Shown here one piece after another: positions 43,538 to 51,384 of a stretch of DNA of 64,000 nt. The translations under genes were made by a program, and so were the position numbers. The notes under the pieces are model-generated. The model had not been told where the DNA came from, made no database searches, and was given only the letters and a program-made list of their open reading frames with translations. Numbering within the stretch: position 1 is the stretch's first letter; every line of letters begins with the position of its first letter. This stretch comes from Armatimonadota bacterium (GTDB lineage Bacteria; Armatimonadota; Fimbriimonadia; Fimbriimonadales; Fimbriimonadaceae): contig JADFMN010000001.1 in the NCBI GenBank assembly GCA_022563855.1, positions 434,001 to 498,000 of the forward strand, given 5' to 3'.

Positions 43538-43720
43538 GGGAGGGCGAGCGTCCCCGCGAGCCGCCGACACCGCAATGCTCACTTGCAAGGGAGGGCGAGC
43601 GTCCCCGCGAGCCGCCATCAGCGGCAACCTCCCTAGAAGCGGGGAGGGCGAGAGTCCCCGCGAGCCGCCGCCAGCGCCAGCATCCCTAGAAGCGGGAGGG
43701 CGAGAGTCCCCGCGAGCCGC
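43538..43720 (+). repeat. REP-like repeat array, four copies
   Basis: Four copies of a 27-base unit (starts 43538, 43589, 43642 and 43694, about 52 bp apart). The 5' half is GGGAGGGCGAG(C/A)GTCC and the 3' half CCGCGAGCCGC. The core GGC-GA-GCG-TCCC-CGC-GA-GCC folds as a hairpin with a symmetric G-A internal loop. The first two copies carry GAGCG, the last two GAGAG. The array sits at the 3' end of a RAYT gene and is matched by inverted copies on the other side. Confidence 0.85.
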
Positions 43721-43762
43721 CGACAGCGCAACGCCTGAATATATGGCAACTGCCTCGCTAGC

Positions 43763-44233
43763 CTAAGGCCCAAACCAACGTAATTCGTTCAGCTCTCCTT
43801 GATACGGCCACTCCTCCGGAACGACGGCAAGACCTTTGCGAACCGGATTGTGACGCACATACTGCCACTTCTCCTCGTACGCTCTTCCCGTCCTAATCTG
43901 GGTATCCCAAAATCCGCTCTGCCAGAATCCCCTCGCCTCAGAACCGTCGCTCTGGGTGACCAGGCGATTCCAATATGCGATCCAAGCCTTAAGATTTGGG
44001 TCGGTCGTGTTCGGCGAGCAGAAGAAATGTATGTGGTCGGGCATGATCACGTACCGTCCTACCAGCCAGTGAACTGCCGCCGCCCACGCTTCGGTAATCA
44101 GGATGCACATATCGTCGTTTGCGAGCAGTGGTCCTCGATTGCGCGTGCAAACGGTGACAAACAGAATATCGGAGCGATTCGTCAACGTCAGGATCGAGTT
44201 TTCAGATGGCTTTCTGCGGACGGTTTTCTCCAT
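43763..44233 (-). CDS. REP-associated tyrosine transposase (RAYT, Y1 family)
   Basis: A 156-residue Y1-type HUH enzyme. FVTVCTRNRGPLLAN begins the fold; VIMPDHIHFFCSPN carries the HxH metal motif; KWQYVRHNPVRKGLAV carries the catalytic tyrosine in the Y-x3-NP context typical of RAYTs. RAYTs cut and join single-stranded REP palindromes and are thought to spread them; most are domesticated single-copy genes. Two inverted repeats upstream and four downstream share one consensus, so this enzyme and its REPs form a complete unit. AGGA precedes the ATG at 44233. Confidence 0.92.
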   Translation of the reverse strand: MEKTVRRKPSENSILTLTNRSDILFVTVCTRNRGPLLANDDMCILITEAWAAAVHWLVGRYVIMPDHIHFFCSPNTTDPNLKAWIAYWNRLVTQSDGSEARGFWQSGFWDTQIRTGRAYEEKWQYVRHNPVRKGLAVVPEEWPYQGELNELRWFGP

Positions 44234-44288
44234 TTCCTGAAGACCTTCGAGGCAATCACATTACCTTGCAGAGCGAAACTGCGCGACA

Positions 44289-44357
44289 GCGGCTCGCGGG
44301 GACGCTCGCCCTCCCGAAATTGCACGTTTAGCGGCTCGCGGGGACGCTCGCCCTCCC
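44289..44357 (-). repeat. REP-like repeats, two inverted copies upstream of RAYT
   Basis: Two copies of the same 27-base unit as at 43538-43720 but on the opposite strand (44289-44315 and 44331-44357), 42 bp apart. Both carry the GAGCG version. The second ends 8 bases before the stop codon of the TPR gene. With the downstream copies, they flank the transposase in inverted orientation. Confidence 0.85.
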
Positions 44358-44364
44358 GACTGTC

Positions 44365-45972
44365 CTACTTCCCCTGCGAATCCGTCAGCTGGACGTCGGA
44401 GAACTGCCACGCTTGGCTGTAGCGCAACATGCACTCAGCAGACTCGGCCTGTTTTCCCTGCAGCTTCAACACGGCGGCCAGCCCGTGCAGAGACCAGCCG
44501 TTCTCCGGCGATTCCTTGAGGTTTTCTCGGTAAGCGGCTTCTGCCTCGTCCAATCTTCCGGCCAGCATGAGCACCCGGCCCAGGGTGATCTGCACTGGGT
44601 GTGGCCACACGCGCGTCTCGCGGTAGGTCAGGCCTTCTTCGACATCGCGCGCGTCTTGCAGAGCGGCGATCGCCGCGTCGTAGTCCTTCGCCGCGACTGC
44701 GATCTCAGCCTCGACCATGCCGAGCGCGATCTTCGTCATGCTGTTCGCCTGACGCACGCGCCACGCTCGGATGTTCTCGGCGTCTGCCAACGTTCGCATT
44801 TCAATCAGGTGGTCGGATGCAGCGGTGGTGTTGCCGCCACTGACCATTGCCATCGCCTGGCCGTAGTGCCAGACGAACTGCAGATACCCGTACTCGTCCG
44901 ACGGCTCGGGAGTATCCAGAATCTCTTCCCACCGCATGAACTGGATCATCGTGTACATCGGCAGGGCGTGCTGCCGCTGGGAATTGACGCGCAAGCGGAC
45001 GAAGCTGGCGAGTTTCTCCGCAGCCTCCAGCGCCAGGTCGCCGCGCCCCTCCCACCGCGCGCAGTGCCAAAGGAAGTCCCAGTTGTGCGCCTTGTACCCT
45101 CCGATCGGGCTCAGGCCCATGTCGGTGCACAGCATCGCGTATCTGTCGTACGCGGCGGTCGCTCCGATGTTCGCTATCGAGCCTTCGTGGTACCGCCCGG
45201 TCAGCAAATAGATGTGCGAAGGCATGTGCTGAAGATGCGAGACACCCGGCACCAAACCGAGCAGTCTGTCGGCGGCGGGCTCAGCAACCTCGGGCGTCTT
45301 CGAGCCTTCCCAAGAGTGGATTGTGAAGTGATTCGCGCCGGGGTTCCAAGGGTTGATCACCAGCGCGCGCGCCAGCAGATCGGTGATCTCCGTCGTCCAC
45401 TCTTTCGGCGTGCCGTCTCTGTTCCAGTAGTTCCACTTGTGCAAGTTCATCAACGATTCCGCGGTCATGGTCAGAACGTCGTCGTCGTCTGGGTACTGCT
45501 TGGCGACTTCGCCCATCGCTTCGGCGTAAGCGCGATCCAGGGTGCTGCGCTTGGCGTCCTCATCCAGGCTGTACCGTTCATCTAGAGCGACGATCAGTGC
45601 CTGTTCCCTGGGCGTCGCGGTGTCAAGTCGCTTCATCGCCTCTGCGATAAGCTCAGCGGCCTTCTTGCCCTTAGTCTTCGACATGCCTGAGTTGAGGTTC
45701 GGGCCTAGCGCCAGCGCTGCGCCCCAGTACGCCATCGCGCAGTCGGGGTCGAGCTTGGTGGCGTACATGAACGAGCGGTGCGCCTCCTGATTGTTGAACC
45801 CGTAGCAGAGCACGAAGCCTTGATCGAAGTACTGCTGCGCCAACCGGCTGTCGGTGCTGACCGGGAACTTGTGCGTGCCCATTCCGTCGAGCAACGGCGC
45901 CGGCGCGTCGTCCTGAGAGAGCGAGAGAGCTGGGATCAGGATCAGTGCGGCAAATAGCAATGACACGCGCAT
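44365..45972 (-). CDS. Exported TPR-repeat protein
   Basis: A 535-residue protein with a signal peptide (SLLFAALILIPALSLSQ). The first half has two TPR-like units (FDQGFVLCYGFNNQEAHRSF, YATKLDPDCAMAYWGAALAL) and motif-rich segments such as HFTIHSWEGSK and HMPSHIYLLTGRYHEG. The C-terminal third has more TPRs (GRLDEAEAAYRENLKESPEN). The His-rich HMPSHIY segment is conserved in a group of tetratricopeptide proteins of unknown function that I recognise by pattern only. It is likely periplasmic and involved in protein interaction. It is divergent from rhaA. Confidence 0.82.
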   Translation of the reverse strand: MRVSLLFAALILIPALSLSQDDAPAPLLDGMGTHKFPVSTDSRLAQQYFDQGFVLCYGFNNQEAHRSFMYATKLDPDCAMAYWGAALALGPNLNSGMSKTKGKKAAELIAEAMKRLDTATPREQALIVALDERYSLDEDAKRSTLDRAYAEAMGEVAKQYPDDDDVLTMTAESLMNLHKWNYWNRDGTPKEWTTEITDLLARALVINPWNPGANHFTIHSWEGSKTPEVAEPAADRLLGLVPGVSHLQHMPSHIYLLTGRYHEGSIANIGATAAYDRYAMLCTDMGLSPIGGYKAHNWDFLWHCARWEGRGDLALEAAEKLASFVRLRVNSQRQHALPMYTMIQFMRWEEILDTPEPSDEYGYLQFVWHYGQAMAMVSGGNTTAASDHLIEMRTLADAENIRAWRVRQANSMTKIALGMVEAEIAVAAKDYDAAIAALQDARDVEEGLTYRETRVWPHPVQITLGRVLMLAGRLDEAEAAYRENLKESPENGWSLHGLAAVLKLQGKQAESAECMLRYSQAWQFSDVQLTDSQGK

Positions 45973-46025
45973 GATATGATGTTCTACCTCGCGTTGGGCG
46001 CTAGGGGTTTCCTTCGTCGCTCAAG

Positions 46026-46031
46026 TAGACT
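46026..46031 (+). promoter_or_regulatory. -10 box 6 nt before rhaA
   Basis: TAGACT, then CGAAGA, then ATG. The same hexamer at the same distance precedes the nitrilase gene. No Shine-Dalgarno is seen, so a leaderless message is likely. Confidence 0.5.
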
Positions 46032-46037
46032 CGAAGA

Positions 46038-47276
46038 ATGTCCGTGTTTGAGACTGCTGTGGAGCGTTACGGCGAGCTGGAAGTCGATGTCGACGCCGCG
46101 CTTTCGGCCCTCCTTGACATTCCGATCTCCGTTCACTGCTGGCAGGGGGACGACGTCGGTGGTTTCGAGGTCGACTCGGGCGCGCTGGGCGGGGGGTTGG
46201 CGGTCACGGGCAACTACCTCGGCAAGGCGCGGACTCCGTCTGAGTTGCGCAGCGATCTTTCGATGGTTTTTAGTCTGATCCCCGGTTCGCACCGCCTCAA
46301 CCTGCACGCGATGTACGGCGAGTTCTCCGGGCGCGTCGATCGGGACGAGATCGAGACTTCGCACTTTGCCGGCTGGGTGGAATGGGCGCGAGCCGAGAGC
46401 ATCGGTATGGACTTCAATCCGACTTGCTTCAGCCACCCGAAGGCCGAGGATGGGTTCACGCTCTCGCACCAGGACAAGGGCGTGCGGGATTTCTGGGTCG
46501 AGCACTGCCAGCGGTGCCGCGTGATTGGCGATTACTTCGGACGAGAGCTTGGGACTAAGTGCGTGACGAACGTGTGGATCCCGGACGGCTACAAAGATAC
46601 GCCCGCCGACCGCCGTTCTCCGCGGGATCGTTTGCAGTCTTCTCTTGACGAGGTGTTTGCGAAGAAGTTCGACGACAACCTCGACTCGGTGGAGTCGAAG
46701 CTGTTCGGGATCGGCAGCGAGTCGTACGTCGTCGGCTCGCACGAGTTCTACTTGGGCTATGCGATCAAGAACGGCACGCTTCTGACGCTCGATTCAGGCC
46801 ACTACCACCCGACGGAGAGCATCGCCGACAAGATCTCGTCGTGCCTGATGTTCGTCGATGAGATGATGCTGCACGTCAGCCGCGGCGTGCGCTGGGACAG
46901 CGACCACGTCGTCACCCTGAACGACGACTTGCTGATGATCGCGCGCGAGATCGTTTGCAACGGCTACCTCGACCGTGTGCGCATCGGGCTCGACTATTTC
47001 GACGCCTCGATCAACCGAGTAGGGGCGTGGGTCATCGGCATGCGCAACATGCAGAAGGCATTGCTGATCGCGCTGCTGGAGCCGACCGCGCTTCTCAAGG
47101 ATGCGGAAAGGGACGGCGACTTCACGAAACGACTCGCGCTGCAAGAGGACGCCAAGTCGCTCCCCTGGGGCGCGGTTTGGGACGTACATTGCGACCGGCT
47201 CAGCGTACCGCTCGGCGGCGCTTGGCTCAATGAAGTCAGCGATTACGAAAGGAAGGTTCTGTCAAAGCGCTGCTAA
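46038..47276 (+). CDS. rhaA: L-rhamnose isomerase
   Basis: A 412-residue Mn-dependent TIM-barrel isomerase converting L-rhamnose to L-rhamnulose. Clear segments are VHCWQGDDVGGFEV near residue 33, LNLHAMYGEF, GMDFNPTCFSHPKAEDGFTL, KCVTNVWIPDGYKDTPADR, LDSGHYHPTESIADKISS and HVSRGVRWDSDHVV, which carry the metal and substrate ligands. No rhamnulokinase or aldolase gene is adjacent, so the pathway genes are scattered. It overlaps the ankyrin gene at the 3' end by 4 nt (convergent). Confidence 0.95.
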   Translation: MSVFETAVERYGELEVDVDAALSALLDIPISVHCWQGDDVGGFEVDSGALGGGLAVTGNYLGKARTPSELRSDLSMVFSLIPGSHRLNLHAMYGEFSGRVDRDEIETSHFAGWVEWARAESIGMDFNPTCFSHPKAEDGFTLSHQDKGVRDFWVEHCQRCRVIGDYFGRELGTKCVTNVWIPDGYKDTPADRRSPRDRLQSSLDEVFAKKFDDNLDSVESKLFGIGSESYVVGSHEFYLGYAIKNGTLLTLDSGHYHPTESIADKISSCLMFVDEMMLHVSRGVRWDSDHVVTLNDDLLMIAREIVCNGYLDRVRIGLDYFDASINRVGAWVIGMRNMQKALLIALLEPTALLKDAERDGDFTKRLALQEDAKSLPWGAVWDVHCDRLSVPLGGAWLNEVSDYERKVLSKRC

Positions 47277-47725
47277 TCCAGAAGGCTGTTGATGTACTTC
47301 TTGATCTCTGGCGAGCTTACATGGTTCGCCAGATTCTTGACGTCTTGCAATTCGACGGCATCAGTTGGCATTGCCCCGTTCTCGACTAGAATCTTGACAA
47401 CATCCAGCTGACGAAATATGATGGCGTCTTCGAGCGGTGATACGCCCGGACCACTTCTTTGAGTAACGTCGGCTCCTCTTGCGATCAGTAGCTCGACACA
47501 GGCCATGTGGCCGAATTTCGCCGCCCCCTTAATCGGAGTCCCACGTCCGTCCGGATTTGTCGCGTTGACGTCGACGCCGGAGTCGAGGTATTCGCGGAGC
47601 GCGTCTACGTCTCCAAAGTCGGCGGCCTCCCAGATGTTCGTCGGTTCAACGCGCGAGCCGCATGAACACACGACCAGCAGCGCAGCGATCGCAACGGAAA
47701 AGAAAGTCAGCCTGCATTTAGTCAC
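47273..47725 (-). CDS. Ankyrin-repeat lipoprotein
   Basis: A 150-residue protein. A lipoprotein-like signal (FFSVAIAALLVVCSCGS, Cys near residue 20-22) is followed by about three ankyrin repeats: ADFGDVDALREYLDSGVDVN, GHMACVELLIARGADVTQ and RQLDVVKILVENGAMPTD. It is probably anchored on the periplasmic side and binds a partner protein. The start is GTG 47725 with CGGAG upstream. An isolated gene, convergent with rhaA. Confidence 0.82.
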   Translation of the reverse strand: MTKCRLTFFSVAIAALLVVCSCGSRVEPTNIWEAADFGDVDALREYLDSGVDVNATNPDGRGTPIKGAAKFGHMACVELLIARGADVTQRSGPGVSPLEDAIIFRQLDVVKILVENGAMPTDAVELQDVKNLANHVSSPEIKKYINSLLD

Positions 47726-47768
47726 GGGTCAATCTCCGGTCGAGCATCCATTCTAGCCTACCCATCGG

Positions 47769-47834
47769 TTACCGCGCGGTTGAGTCCTCCAACTGATCCA
47801 GCACGTCGCGCGGGTGGTTCGTGATGATGAAGTT
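47769..47834 (-). pseudogene. Remnant of a second GDPD gene (last 21 codons)
   Basis: The minus strand reads NFIITNHPRDVLDQLEDSTA, then R and a stop. This matches the C-terminus of the intact phosphodiesterase 700 bp away (NFIITNHPRDVLAQLSEHTT), at both protein and DNA level. Upstream of it the frame runs into the hairpin-rich spacer, so only the very end of the gene survives. It is either a decayed tandem duplicate or a recombination scar. Confidence 0.7.
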
Positions 47835-47873
47835 TCATCCCTCCACACTCGCACCGTGTAGCGCTCAAAGTAG

Positions 47874-47994
47874 CACGGGCTTCCAGCCCGTGAGTGGTTC
47901 GGGCATCTTGCCCGAAGGACGCGCCGAACGAGCCTGACCGCGAGGCAGGAACATTGGCTGGAAGCCAATGCCACTCACGGCCAGGATGGCCGTG
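47874..47994. repeat. Array of four short perfect hairpins
   Basis: Four 19-base palindromes with 8-bp stems and 3-nt loops: CACGGGCTTCCAGCCCGTG (47874), TTCGGGCATCTTGCCCGAA (47898), CATTGGCTGGAAGCCAATG (47952) and CACGGCCAGGATGGCCGTG (47976). The first two have pyrimidine loops, the last two GGA, so the array is itself arranged as an inverted pair. TGAGTGG (47892) and CCACTCA (47971) add outer complementary arms. The hairpin at 52669-52687 is a fifth relative. No gene is seen in the surrounding spacer (47835-48056). Confidence 0.8.
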
Positions 47995-48056
47995 CCACGT
48001 TTTCACACGATCACCCCCAGCTCTCCGCACTCGCAGTGTCGAGGCGTCGTCTGCGG

Positions 48057-48419
48057 CTACACTTTCTTCGTCTCGCCAGGTGCCGTGTCCAAGAAGACGC
48101 TGTAACCGTCAGGGTCGCGCAGAATTGCGGACCATCCCCCGCTCTTGCCCTCTTTCGGCCCCATCTCAAACTCGAGGCCCTTTGACACAAGCGCCTCAGC
48201 GTTGGCCTTGACATCGCCGCCACGAAAGTTGAGGGTAAGCGTGCCTTCACCGCAGTGCTGCGGTTCATAAAGTCCGAGCCGCACGTCGTCGTTGGTCACG
48301 ACCGCCCACCCTTCTTCGTCTTTGCCTTCGACTCTTCTGAAACCGAGATGCTCGTAAAACTCCCGCGACGCCTTTGCGCTCGCGACTTTGAGACAAACGT
48401 CGCACCAACCAAGGTCCAT
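48057..48419 (-). CDS. VOC-fold (glyoxalase/bleomycin-resistance-like) protein
   Basis: A 120-residue protein with the two beta-alpha-beta-beta-beta modules of the vicinal-oxygen-chelate fold: VASAKASREFYEHLGFRRVE, then GWAVVTNDDVRLGLYEPQHC, and later ALVSKGLEFEMGPKEGKSGG, WSAILRDPDGYSVFLD. The C-terminal DPDGxxxxL signature is typical of the family. Metal ligands and substrate cannot be fixed. It lies 39 nt downstream of the phosphodiesterase gene, perhaps co-transcribed. Confidence 0.88.
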   Translation of the reverse strand: MDLGWCDVCLKVASAKASREFYEHLGFRRVEGKDEEGWAVVTNDDVRLGLYEPQHCGEGTLTLNFRGGDVKANAEALVSKGLEFEMGPKEGKSGGWSAILRDPDGYSVFLDTAPGETKKV

Positions 48420-48458
48420 TGCGATGTTTTACCGTGAAAACGTCAACCTTAACCGTCG

Positions 48459-49241
48459 TCATCGCTGGGTTGTGTGTTCGCTCAGCTGCGCGAGGACGTC
48501 GCGCGGGTGGTTGGTGATGATGAAGTTGACACGCAGCGATTGCAATTGCGCGACCCCTGGGCCGGGCGGGATCGTCCACACGAACAGCGGGATCTTCTCG
48601 CCGCGAAGGTACGTCGTCAGCACCTTGTTCACCCCGTAGAAACTAAACCCGACGGCGTCGGCTTGGAACTGGTCTAGCTTTGAACGCAACGCTCCCTCAG
48701 GCTCCTTTGAAAGAGCGTTGTCGCCGACCAGCCAAACGCAGTACAAGCGCGGCTCTAGCGACTTCACCCGCGCTACAGAGTCCCCACTGAACGAGAACAC
48801 GATCGACGAATCCAGCATCTCGTACTCCGCCAGGGAATCGACGACAAGTTGCTCGATGCCGTCGCCGCCCTTTATTTCGACGACCAAGATCAATCGGCCC
48901 TTGACCGCGTCGCACAGCTGGTCCAGCGTCGGCACTCCGGCTTCGATCATCTCCCAGCTAGGCGTCTGTGCCACAGCTCCGGTCAGCGAAGTCGTGCGAT
49001 CCAGCGTGCTGTCGTGGATCACCATCACGTCGCCGTTGGCGCTCACGTGGACGTCGCACTCGGCGGCTCTGACGCCGCTGTCGATCGCCGCCGCAAAGCT
49101 CTCCAAACTGTTCTCCGGAGCGTACGCAGCCGCGCCGCGATGACCGACGACCTGCGTCGACGTCCAAGAGTCGGCAACGAATGCGGTGGTCGGCCCGAGT
49201 GGCATCATCCCGAGTATGGCGGCAACAACCACATCAAGCAA
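48459..49241 (-). CDS. Glycerophosphodiester phosphodiesterase
   Basis: A 260-residue GDPD with a TIM-barrel core. Catalytic signature VVGHRGAAAYAPENSLESF (His-Arg, Glu-Asn) is followed by AECDVHVSANGDVMVIHDST with the metal ligands and second His. LVVEIKGG supplies a further Glu. It releases sn-glycerol-3-phosphate from deacylated phospholipids. A hydrophobic N-terminus (VVVAAILGMMPLGPTTAFVA) points to export. The start is TTG 49241 or GTG 49232. The C-terminal NFIITNHPRDVL is duplicated as a remnant at 47769-47834. Confidence 0.93.
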   Translation of the reverse strand: MLDVVVAAILGMMPLGPTTAFVADSWTSTQVVGHRGAAAYAPENSLESFAAAIDSGVRAAECDVHVSANGDVMVIHDSTLDRTTSLTGAVAQTPSWEMIEAGVPTLDQLCDAVKGRLILVVEIKGGDGIEQLVVDSLAEYEMLDSSIVFSFSGDSVARVKSLEPRLYCVWLVGDNALSKEPEGALRSKLDQFQADAVGFSFYGVNKVLTTYLRGEKIPLFVWTIPPGPGVAQLQSLRVNFIITNHPRDVLAQLSEHTTQR

Positions 49242-49299
49242 GATCGAACACGATCACCTCGGCGTCGAAGCCGATAGCCAGCAACAAAGCTGAATGTAA

Positions 49300-49327
49300 A
49301 GAGCCCTAGCCGGTGGGCTAGGGCTCT
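49300..49327 (-). terminator. Intrinsic terminator of the PEP-CTERM gene
   Basis: A perfect 12-bp stem, AGAGCCCTAGCC with GGCTAGGGCTCT, and a 4-nt loop. On the minus strand it lies 23 nt after the PEP-CTERM stop and runs into TTTACATT, a short T tract. Confidence 0.75.
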
Positions 49328-49350
49328 TAGTCGTTCCGATGCTTTAAGAG

Positions 49351-49983
49351 CTACGCTTTCTTGTTGCGTCGGCGTCGCAGGAAAGGCAGAATGCCAAGTC
49401 CGAGGATCGCCATCGTTGCCGGCTCTGGGACAGGTGTGTAGTACATCTCGCCGTTCCAAACGCGCGGGTTGAAGACTCCACCGGTGAACGGCACGTTCGT
49501 CGCAGAACCGAGATCCAGCTGAATGTCGGCGTTCGAGAAGGTCTGGTTCCCACCGCCGCCATACCCGCTGCCAGCGGTGCCGTTCGTGTAACGGTGCTCC
49601 GCCGCGGGCCCCATGACTAGCGCCATGCCTGTCGTGGCGTTCGCGGCCAGGATGAACGAGGGTAAAGTGACAGGACTGGGGTTGTTATTGCCCATGCCCA
49701 TGCCTGTGCCTGTGGCCATTTGAGTCCACCCAGCTGCCGTATTCTCAAATCCAGCAGCGCTGCCAGGCCTGGTCCACACGGTAAATCCGAATGGAGTCAA
49801 CTGGCTAGTGTTCGTGTCGAACGAAGTCACGATCAGGGCGGTTGCGCCAACCGTAGCGTCCAAGTAGGCGGCGTTGCCAAGGTTGCCGAAGTTGTTCCAA
49901 GCGTACAGCGTCTGTATCGATTGCGCGCTCGCCATCGGCGCGAACGCAGCCAAAAGTAAAATTGCTCCAAAAAGCCTCTTCAT
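49351..49983 (-). CDS. PEP-CTERM-anchored exported protein
   Basis: A 210-residue protein. Signal peptide (MKRLFGAILLLAAFAPMASA) is followed by a small Asn/Gly/Thr-rich beta domain. The C-terminus has the complete sorting signal VPEPATMAILGLGILPFL and RRRRNKK: a PEP motif, a hydrophobic helix and a basic tail. PEP-CTERM proteins are processed by exosortase in bacteria with outer membranes and exopolysaccharide. No exosortase gene is in the window. GGAGAGGTG precedes ATG 49983 at 8 nt. The frame continues further upstream but the signal peptide fixes the start. Confidence 0.9.
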   Translation of the reverse strand: MKRLFGAILLLAAFAPMASAQSIQTLYAWNNFGNLGNAAYLDATVGATALIVTSFDTNTSQLTPFGFTVWTRPGSAAGFENTAAGWTQMATGTGMGMGNNNPSPVTLPSFILAANATTGMALVMGPAAEHRYTNGTAGSGYGGGGNQTFSNADIQLDLGSATNVPFTGGVFNPRVWNGEMYYTPVPEPATMAILGLGILPFLRRRRNKKA

Positions 49984-50210
49984 GTATAAAACACCTCTCC
50001 GGCCAACACGGTACCACGAACGATTCGAGCATTTCAGATTACGAGGCGTGAACTGGCGAATACTGGTGTTTTTACCTGTGGTCCGTTCGAGTCGGTTTTG
50101 AACCTGGAGACGGCCCAGCCCAAGCGTGATCACGCGAGTCTAATCGACCGCTCCTGCATCAGCCTCCCTTTTCAGATCAGCTGCACCACACCGAGCGCAT
50201 CGCTCCCGTT

Positions 50211-50903
50211 TCAAGCCAGATCGAACATAATCAATTCGGCGTCGAACTCCGCCGTGAACTGAAGCCCGCTCTCCTCCTCGACCTGCACCGCGTCGCCGGC
50301 GCGCAGCTCGTTTCCGTGCAGGCGGATCATGCCCTTGGCGACGTAAAGGAACCCCGCTCGCGAAGGGTCAAACTCGACGCTTCGCGACTGGCCAGTGCGG
50401 ACGATCGTGGTCGCAATGATCGCGTCTTGGCTAATCGTGACCAGTCCTCCTTCAGGCGCTGCCAGCACGACCCACTCTTCCGACGCCTTGGCTAAATCGA
50501 ACGGCTCTTGCTGATAAGAGGGATCGCCGCCGGAGTGATCGGGAAGTATCCAAATCTGCAGGAAGTGAAGCGGCTTGGTGTCGCTGTCGTTCCACTCGCT
50601 GTGCTGAATACCGCTCCCCGCAGACATCCGAAGAACTTCGCCGTGACGAATCACCGAGCCGTTTCCGAGGCTGTCCTTGTGCGCCATCTCGCCGCTGAGC
50701 ACATAGGAAACGATCTCCATATCGCGGTGCCCGTGCATGCCGAACCCCTTTCCAGGCTGTACCGTGTCGTCGTTCAAAACCCGAAGGGTGCGGAACCCGA
50801 CTCGCTCCGGATCGAAGTACTGGCCGAACGAGAAACTGTGGTAGCTATCCAGCCAATCGAACTCAGTCTTGCCCCGGTCATCGCCGTTGAGGATCGTAAT
50901 CAT
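50211..50903 (-). CDS. Pirin-family protein (bicupin)
   Basis: A 230-residue bicupin of the pirin/YhaK group. The N-terminal cupin contains FGMHGHRDMEIVSYVLSGEM and RMSAGSGIQHSEWNDSD, providing the His and Glu metal ligands. The C-terminal cupin has GFLYVAKGMIRLHGNELRAG. Some relatives are quercetinases, others are regulators, so the role is open. ATG 50903 is preferred (ITILNGDDRGKTEFDWLDSY is the usual start); an upstream TTG adds ten residues. It is divergent from accB. Confidence 0.9.
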   Translation of the reverse strand: MITILNGDDRGKTEFDWLDSYHSFSFGQYFDPERVGFRTLRVLNDDTVQPGKGFGMHGHRDMEIVSYVLSGEMAHKDSLGNGSVIRHGEVLRMSAGSGIQHSEWNDSDTKPLHFLQIWILPDHSGGDPSYQQEPFDLAKASEEWVVLAAPEGGLVTISQDAIIATTIVRTGQSRSVEFDPSRAGFLYVAKGMIRLHGNELRAGDAVQVEEESGLQFTAEFDAELIMFDLA

Positions 50904-50948
50904 GTCTAGCCGCCCACTAGCATAACCCGTCAACAGCTAGCAAAGCGT

Positions 50949-50954
50949 CATAAT
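50949..50954 (+). promoter_or_regulatory. -10 box 7 nt before accB
   Basis: CATAAT, seven bases, then GTG 50962. If this is the -10 element, the in-frame ATG at 50953 would lie inside it and could not start translation. Confidence 0.45.
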
Positions 50955-50961
50955 GGGGGCC

Positions 50962-51384
50962 GTGGGCGACCTCAAAGCGCGCATCGACGAACTCGCCGAG
51001 ATGATGGACGAGCACGGGCTCGAGCAGGCCGAGATCAAGGGCGATGGCTGGGCAGTGGAATTCGACCGCCGCGGGCCGACCGGCGAATCCACGAACCAGG
51101 TCGCCGCGGCGCCGCTTCCGGCCAAAAAGGTGCAACCCGAGCCCCCGACCGGGACGCCGGTGACGTCTCCCATGATCGGAATCTTCTATACGGCCCCGAA
51201 TCCGGGCGCGGAGGATTACGTAGCGGTGGGGGACGACGTGACCGCCGGCCAAGTCGTCGGCCTGATCGAGGCGATGAAGGTGTACAACGAGATCACCGCC
51301 CCGGTGGCAGGCAGGGTCTCATCCTTCGCCGCCGAAAGCGGCCAACTCGTGCAGCCAGGAGACGCCCTGATCTACATTGGCTGA
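50962..51384 (+). CDS. accB: Biotin carboxyl carrier protein (BCCP)
   Basis: A 140-residue BCCP. A helical N-terminal part (LKARIDELAEMMDEHGLEQA) and a Pro/Ala linker lead to the biotinyl domain with TSPMIGIFYTAPNPGAEDYV and the biotinylated lysine in GLIEAMKVYNEI. The thumb loop of Gram-negative-type BCCPs is present. It carries CO2 between AccC (encoded at 35031-36527) and a carboxyltransferase. GTG 50962 fits a -10 box at 50949-50954; ATG 50953 is three codons longer. It overlaps the homoserine dehydrogenase gene by 8 nt. Confidence 0.93.
   Translation: MGDLKARIDELAEMMDEHGLEQAEIKGDGWAVEFDRRGPTGESTNQVAAAPLPAKKVQPEPPTGTPVTSPMIGIFYTAPNPGAEDYVAVGDDVTAGQVVGLIEAMKVYNEITAPVAGRVSSFAAESGQLVQPGDALIYIG

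Noticed and set aside
43538-43720. CRISPR array
   Set aside because: Regular period of about 52 bp and near-identical units, but only four copies, spacers share sequence, no cas genes, and the units match inverted copies flanking a RAYT.
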